Origin: Palsa-892 sp035295845
GTDB taxonomy: Bacteria > Pseudomonadota > Alphaproteobacteria > Rhizobiales > Xanthobacteraceae
Length of the DNA stretch: 64,000 bases
Assembly (NCBI GenBank): GCA_035295845.1
Contig: DATGIF010000032.1
Coordinates: 1 to 64,000 of the forward strand
Direction of reading: 5' to 3'
Positions 60,608 to 64,000 of the stretch are shown here, piece by piece. The translations under genes were made by a program, and so were the position numbers. How positions within the stretch are numbered: the stretch's first letter is position 1; every line of letters starts with the position of its first letter. A model generated the notes under the pieces. The model saw only the letters and a program-made list of their open reading frames with translations, did not search any database and was not told the DNA's origin.

Positions 60608-62384
60608 TCGCCAGTTCCTTCGAGCTCGTCGCTACCTGGAACGAGAAAATGTTGACGCGCGCCTCGATCTCGAACTGCCAGAAATCGGCTTTGAAACCGG
60701 ACGGTAGGCGCATGAGCTCCCCGCTCGTGCGGATCTCTCGCGTAAGTTTCAGGTTGTTGTCGGCGTACACACGCACAATCCCGTATTGGTCATCGGCGAG
60801 CGTCTGCACGGGATCGGTGTCGCGCACCGGGTTTTGTGGCGCAGTCCCATCGGGGACCTCGAAATAAATCTTCAGCGCCTCGAAACTCTTCTTCTGTGTG
60901 GTCTGGAAAATCTTCGATCGCCACAAGAACGGCTCCCGCGGTTGAGCGTCATCGGCGAAGTCCAACCACTGAACCTCGTTGTTCCGGATGATGAAGATTT
61001 CGCCGGACCACGTGTCGTTGAAGATGTTGAACGTCGGATCGTCTGACGTCAGCACGTTGAACGCGACGCGCGCATCGGTGGGGTCGATCAGGACACCGCT
61101 CCGGGAGTCGCCGAAATCCTGCGAGGGGACAGCGTTGGACTGAAACGCATTGCTCTGAAACACGCCAACGCGGGGGCTGCCAAAACCCAAATATGCCTGC
61201 CCGAGTCGGGCGGAACGCAGCGTCGTAAGGGTCGCAAGGGACTGCCACTTGTCCTTGGTCAGCATCGTGCGCGTCACGTTGATTGCGCCGTATGCTGTGC
61301 AGAGGATCAATCCATTCGGCGAAGCGTAATATACGCCCTCCACCGAAGAGAGGATCGAGCCACGCGATTCACATGGCTCAAAGCTCTGGATCTTCGATTC
61401 GGTGACCGAGGCCGGATTGACGCCGCTGAACGCGGTAGGGAAGCCCTGCGTGCAGGCGATCAGCGTCTGGCCGGTAACGCCCAGCCCGATGATCGGGTAT
61501 TCGGTCGTGATCGTGTAGAGGGCCGGCCACGCATGTGGGCGGTAGGGTTCACAGAACCAAAGCTCGTTGCCGCGGAAACCGACGAACATGCCGTTCGGCA
61601 TGGCGGTAATTCCTTGCAGATCGCTGGGCGGAGGGCTCCAGTTCGTACTCTCGAGTTCGCTCGCTTCCGAAACTACAGTGTCACTAAGGGTATCATCGTA
61701 TGACGCCGTCGCGATCGGAAGTTCCGCAACGAAGAAAAACGTCGCCTGGCCCGTCGAGGCAGTCACCGTGCGGTAGATCCGGACCTTAGTAAGGTTTCGG
61801 TTCGTCCCTAGATCTCCGGCGTCGGGCGTCGGCAGGGTGATGTGCCAGGTGTCGTCGATCTTGCCGGTGAGGTTGGTCGGCGGGCTAGGCTGGCCTTCCT
61901 CGCCGTAGGCGCTGACCCACGTCGTGACGTAGGCGCGGGAATCGGTAACCGAAGACGAGCCGCCCGAGGCGGAAACGCCGGGCGGCGTCGACGGTGCGGG
62001 AATTCCGAGAAGGAATTCGGGGCTGCCGGCGGTGATGCGGGCGCGCGTATTGTACTTGGGCGAGCTGGAAGACGAGGCCCAATAGTATCGGTCGAATGTA
62101 TCGCCGACGACGGGCGAACGAAGGACGTCAGTGTTGACGTCGGAAAACTCAAGCCAATCGGAATCGGCAAAATGCTTGGGGTCGGTGTAGCTCTTCGGAA
62201 GACGAAACACCCGGCCGCAGTTGGAGAGAACACAGGTGTGAAGCAGCTTCGGGGTCGGAATGCCCATGAGCTTTCCCGAGTAGAGCCACGTGTTACGAGA
62301 GAGCGCCGCGGCCGCGTCGGGGATAAGCCGGTCGTCGACCGCGGGCACCATTCCGCCAAACCTGTCAATGAGTTTGGCGACCAC
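60600..62384 (-). CDS. Phage tail protein (nozzle/tail-tube-type), 594 residues
   Basis: Starts at a GTG (62384), 3 bases after the stop of the 51-residue gene. The N terminus (Phe-Gly-Gly-Met-Val-Pro-Ala-Val-Asp-Asp-Arg-Leu-Ile-Pro) is the typical beginning of podovirus tail proteins of the nozzle / tubular protein B kind; a propeller-like beta-rich body follows, with repeated Trp/Tyr/Gly turns. Two or three cysteines near 48-57. The function is to form the distal tail tube; assigned from motif and context. Confidence 0.7.
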   Translation of the reverse strand: MVAKLIDRFGGMVPAVDDRLIPDAAAALSRNTWLYSGKLMGIPTPKLLHTCVLSNCGRVFRLPKSYTDPKHFADSDWLEFSDVNTDVLRSPVVGDTFDRYYWASSSSSPKYNTRARITAGSPEFLLGIPAPSTPPGVSASGGSSSVTDSRAYVTTWVSAYGEEGQPSPPTNLTGKIDDTWHITLPTPDAGDLGTNRNLTKVRIYRTVTASTGQATFFFVAELPIATASYDDTLSDTVVSEASELESTNWSPPPSDLQGITAMPNGMFVGFRGNELWFCEPYRPHAWPALYTITTEYPIIGLGVTGQTLIACTQGFPTAFSGVNPASVTESKIQSFEPCESRGSILSSVEGVYYASPNGLILCTAYGAINVTRTMLTKDKWQSLATLTTLRSARLGQAYLGFGSPRVGVFQSNAFQSNAVPSQDFGDSRSGVLIDPTDARVAFNVLTSDDPTFNIFNDTWSGEIFIIRNNEVQWLDFADDAQPREPFLWRSKIFQTTQKKSFEALKIYFEVPDGTAPQNPVRDTDPVQTLADDQYGIVRVYADNNLKLTREIRTSGELMRLPSGFKADFWQFEIEARVNIFSFQVATSSKELANV

Positions 62385-62387
62385 TCG

Positions 62388-62543
62388 TTACTCCACGCCG
62401 CCGTTGCGCGCCTTCAGCGCTTCCTTACCGGCCTTCATTTCTGCGAGCGTCTGCGGCGAAAGGGCGGGCTTCTTCGGTGCCGGCGGCGCCTTCTCGAGTT
62501 TGTCGTTTTCTGGCTTGGTGTCTTTCTGTTCGGTATCAGCCAA
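62388..62543 (-). CDS. Phage protein of 51 residues with TTG start
   Basis: Begins at TTG (62543) with a perfect AAGGAG 8 bases upstream; ends at TAA 3 bases before the tail-protein GTG. Highly charged (Lys, Glu, Asp) with a Pro/Ala/Lys middle and a helical end. Too short for the usual gene callers and with a rare start, but its Shine-Dalgarno and tight fit between genes support it. Confidence 0.7.
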   Translation of the reverse strand: MADTEQKDTKPENDKLEKAPPAPKKPALSPQTLAEMKAGKEALKARNGGVE

Positions 62544-62544
62544 T

Positions 62545-62745
62545 TTACTTACTCCTTAGTGGCATCTGGGTTCGGGGGTTGAACTTCGCAGTCGTGGCAG
62601 CGGGCTTGGCGCCCCTGTCCTTGCGACTGGATCCTCCCTGCGTCACGCCGATAAACGGGCGCTTCAAGCTCTTCTTCAGCGCCGTGGCCAGCGTGTCGAA
62701 GGAAGATTCGTGTTTGGGAAACCGGTTCGGGTTCGGTGCCGGCAT
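62545..62745 (-). CDS. Phage protein of 66 residues, basic, unknown function
   Basis: ATG at 62745 behind GGGAA; its stop is one base before the next gene. Rich in Lys, Arg, Pro and Ala with many Ser/Thr. No family recognised; probably a small virion or assembly protein. Confidence 0.6.
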   Translation of the reverse strand: MPAPNPNRFPKHESSFDTLATALKKSLKRPFIGVTQGGSSRKDRGAKPAATTAKFNPRTQMPLRSK

Positions 62746-62753
62746 CGGTTCCC

Positions 62754-63059
62754 TTAAAGCTGGACAGGACCTAGGCGCCGCGAAATGTCGTCGATGCGCT
62801 TGTTCATGGCGTCGAGCTGCTCGGAACGAATACGGCTGTTGTCCTCGAGCCGCCTCTCAACCGACGTCAAGCGTTCCCCCTGGCGGGCCAGATCCAAAAC
62901 CGCATGAGAAATTTCGCTGAGCGTCTTCTCCACGGTGCTCATCCGGATAGCGAGGATGGCGATATTTTGCTTCATGGCCAGAATAGCCACGAGCCCGGTC
63001 ACCAAGAACCCCAAAATCGTCAAGACGTTTCCAAGCGTGACGGTCCAATCGAAAATCAT
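62754..63059 (-). CDS. Phage single-span membrane protein with coiled coil (101 residues)
   Basis: One transmembrane segment (about 9-30: Val-Leu-Thr-Ile-Leu-Gly-Phe-Leu-Val-Thr-Gly-Leu) followed by a long amphipathic coiled coil (35-98). Its ATG overlaps the fibre-gene stop (ATGA). The layout resembles DUF2730/Rz-like or holin-like phage proteins that sit near tail-fibre genes. Lysis role possible but unproven. Confidence 0.65.
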   Translation of the reverse strand: MIFDWTVTLGNVLTILGFLVTGLVAILAMKQNIAILAIRMSTVEKTLSEISHAVLDLARQGERLTSVERRLEDNSRIRSEQLDAMNKRIDDISRRLGPVQL

Positions 63060-63907
63060 AGTTTGATCATTGCGTTGAGGAAGCTGGTCGGCTGCATGTT
63101 GTTATGCGATCCACCGCCACCGGCGTTGTCAGTCGTAAAGCTGTGCGTGTGGGCGCCTGCGGTCTGCGCGCCGTTGGAGATATTCGTCGTCTGCGTATTG
63201 ACGTTGGCCGAAGGAACCGTCGCCAAGTTATTGCCGAGGTTGGAGTTGCCGGGCAGCGCCAGGTTATGGGTGTGGTCGCCAGCGGACTGCGTGTTGCCGG
63301 TGTGTTGGTGCGCGGGGATTTCTCCCGTTACGAGCGTATGCGCTTCTTCGCCCAGGTTCTGACCAAGAGACCTGGCGGATAGTCCTGAGCCAGAGCCAGC
63401 CACTGCGAGCGCACGACCAAGAACTTTCGTGAGCGTGATCGACTTATGGGCGGCCCAGTCAGCCGCCGCGCTTCCTCCGCGACCGCCGACGACGGGGGCA
63501 TAAGTGTCGGAGATGTTGTTCCAGAGCAGGGTGAACAACGCTTGGCAGTCGGCATTTGCGCGAGTGGTGGAAGAAGACGAGGCATCACCGATGGTGCCGT
63601 CGTTCATGATAATCCAGCCTGGATCAGCCGTCGTCTTCAACGTAAGTTTCACGTCGCCCGTAGAAAATCCACCGATACCCAGCGCGGCGATAAAGGCCGT
63701 CGGGTCGTTGATCGCGGCCAGCGTGCGCGCGAGCGCGGTAAAAGAGATTTCCTGCGCCGCGCCTGCGCCCGACGAGTCGCGCCCGATCACTGAATCTGAA
63801 GCCATCTGGATGTCGTGCGTGTCGTTCCAATTTGACGGCCGAATAAGTGTCGAGTCGACGTCGTCGCCTTTTGCGGATTGGAACTTGTGTTTGACTGTCA
63901 GTGTCAT
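63056..63907 (-). CDS. Phage tail fibre/collar domain protein (283 residues)
   Basis: Residues 1-80 form an adaptor-like N terminus (Phe-Lys/Gln-Ser-Ala-Lys-Gly-Asp-Asp type). The rest is a tail-collar (microvirus-like receptor-binding) domain: Gly-Trp-Ile-Ile-Met-Asn-Asp-Gly-Thr near 93-101, Gly-Arg-Ala near the middle, Gly-Glu-Ile-Pro-Ala-His-Gln-His-Thr in the second half with several His-x-His pairs that bind metal, and the typical end Asn-Asn-Met-Gln-Pro-Thr-Ser-Phe-Leu-Asn. Probable host-receptor contact. Confidence 0.82.
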   Translation of the reverse strand: MTLTVKHKFQSAKGDDVDSTLIRPSNWNDTHDIQMASDSVIGRDSSGAGAAQEISFTALARTLAAINDPTAFIAALGIGGFSTGDVKLTLKTTADPGWIIMNDGTIGDASSSSTTRANADCQALFTLLWNNISDTYAPVVGGRGGSAAADWAAHKSITLTKVLGRALAVAGSGSGLSARSLGQNLGEEAHTLVTGEIPAHQHTGNTQSAGDHTHNLALPGNSNLGNNLATVPSANVNTQTTNISNGAQTAGAHTHSFTTDNAGGGGSHNNMQPTSFLNAMIKL

Positions 63908-63945
63908 GGATAGGTCACTTAACTTTCGAAGGTTTCACGGTCGTC

Positions 63946-64000
63946 TCAGGGGGCCATAATGACGTTCGGGTCAGCACCGACTGCCTGGAGTAGGGCCAGC
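63946..64000 (-). CDS. C-terminal end of a phage gene cut by the right edge
   Basis: A minus-strand frame enters from the right edge and stops at TGA 63946-63948, giving 17 hydrophobic/neutral residues that end in Val-Ile-Met-Ala-Pro. It lies upstream of the fibre gene in the operon. A second open frame ending at 63915 is less protein-like but closer to the fibre start, so the choice is uncertain. Confidence 0.35.
   Translation of the reverse strand, partial: LALLQAVGADPNVIMAP

Larger units (their letters stand above)
48265..64000. mobile_element. Prophage, late/virion module of a podovirus-like phage (incomplete at right edge)
   Basis: Everything between the tRNA and the right edge reads as one minus-strand operon of 16 phage-type genes, with stop/start overlaps at almost every junction. 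Marker proteins are a tail-collar fibre, a tail protein, internal-virion-type proteins, a GNAT-like virion-block protein, a giant polyvalent protein and an HNH-like protein. The gene content recalls the BPP-1/BcepC6B group of podoviruses (from memory). Terminase, portal, capsid, lysis enzyme, repressor and integrase are not in view, so they must lie right of 64000. Whether the prophage is intact cannot be judged. Confidence 0.85.

Noticed and set aside
63056..64000. Diversity-generating retroelement at the fibre gene
   Set aside because: The fibre recalls BPP-1-like phages, but no template repeat, AAY-biased variable region or reverse transcriptase is seen; the fibre is followed directly by small genes.
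1..64000. CRISPR array
   Set aside because: No series of regular direct repeats with unique spacers was seen; the only phased repeat is the three-copy decamer at 48272.
1..64000. Insertion sequence with transposase
   Set aside because: No transposase gene was found; only the repeats at 48272 might be a transposon end.

Overview
The window is chromosomal DNA of a GC-rich alphaproteobacterium, most probably a member of the Hyphomicrobiales (Rhizobiales). The best evidence is a complete acpXL-lpxXL cluster (2301-7660), which builds the very-long-chain fatty acid of rhizobial-type lipid A. A TorF-type porin, a DUF2865 protein, a class II DAHP synthase, the gene order rpiA / DUF2059 / gor, and the short forms of PssA and Psd fit the same order. 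The family cannot be fixed from the sequence alone.

Layout of the host part (1-48264). 1-2056: a membrane methyltransferase and a membrane-anchored lipase-like hydrolase. 2301-7660: acpXL, fabZXL, fabF2XL, fabF1XL, a zinc-type dehydrogenase and lpxXL. 7676-10858: an orphan polyamine-type binding protein, a rhodanese, and motB/motA. 11173-16402: methylmalonate-semialdehyde dehydrogenase, a drug exporter facing an ArsR regulator, a glutathione transferase and an SDR. 16497-20868: a complete sugar-type ABC importer with a strong hairpin between the binding-protein gene and the permease genes. 21049-24681: pssA, psd and an Atm1-like exporter. 24846-29673: a secreted protein, a LOG hydrolase, a 35-residue membrane microprotein and the cysS-cimA-VOC operon. 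30079-38748: small secreted proteins, a porin, DUF2865, gltX, nadE and a beta-propeller protein. 38752-46220: aroG, a molybdopterin enzyme with its cytochrome b partner, a hydrolase, gor, DUF2059, rpiA and gph. 46354-48138: a soluble chemoreceptor with a PilZ domain.

From tRNA-Val(CAC) at 48190-48264 to the right edge the DNA is a tail-less-integrase view of a prophage: the virion/late module of a podovirus-like phage, with all genes on the minus strand and packed as one operon. In transcription order (right to left) it encodes a tail-collar fibre, small membrane and accessory proteins, a tail protein, a GNAT-like protein, two internal-virion-type proteins, a 2260-residue polyvalent protein (pyrophosphatase-like plus zincin-like domains), two tiny single-span membrane proteins, two tiny soluble proteins, an HNH-like protein and a 76-residue protein. 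Integrase, regulators, terminase, portal and capsid genes are not in the window and should lie to the right.

The most notable points are the giant injected-type polyvalent protein, three 21-bp-phased repeats directly beside the tRNA, a hairpin that overlaps a stop codon and ribosome binding site in the phage operon and recurs twice elsewhere, a ketosynthase homologue without catalytic residues in the lipid A cluster, and the soluble chemoreceptor-PilZ fusion.
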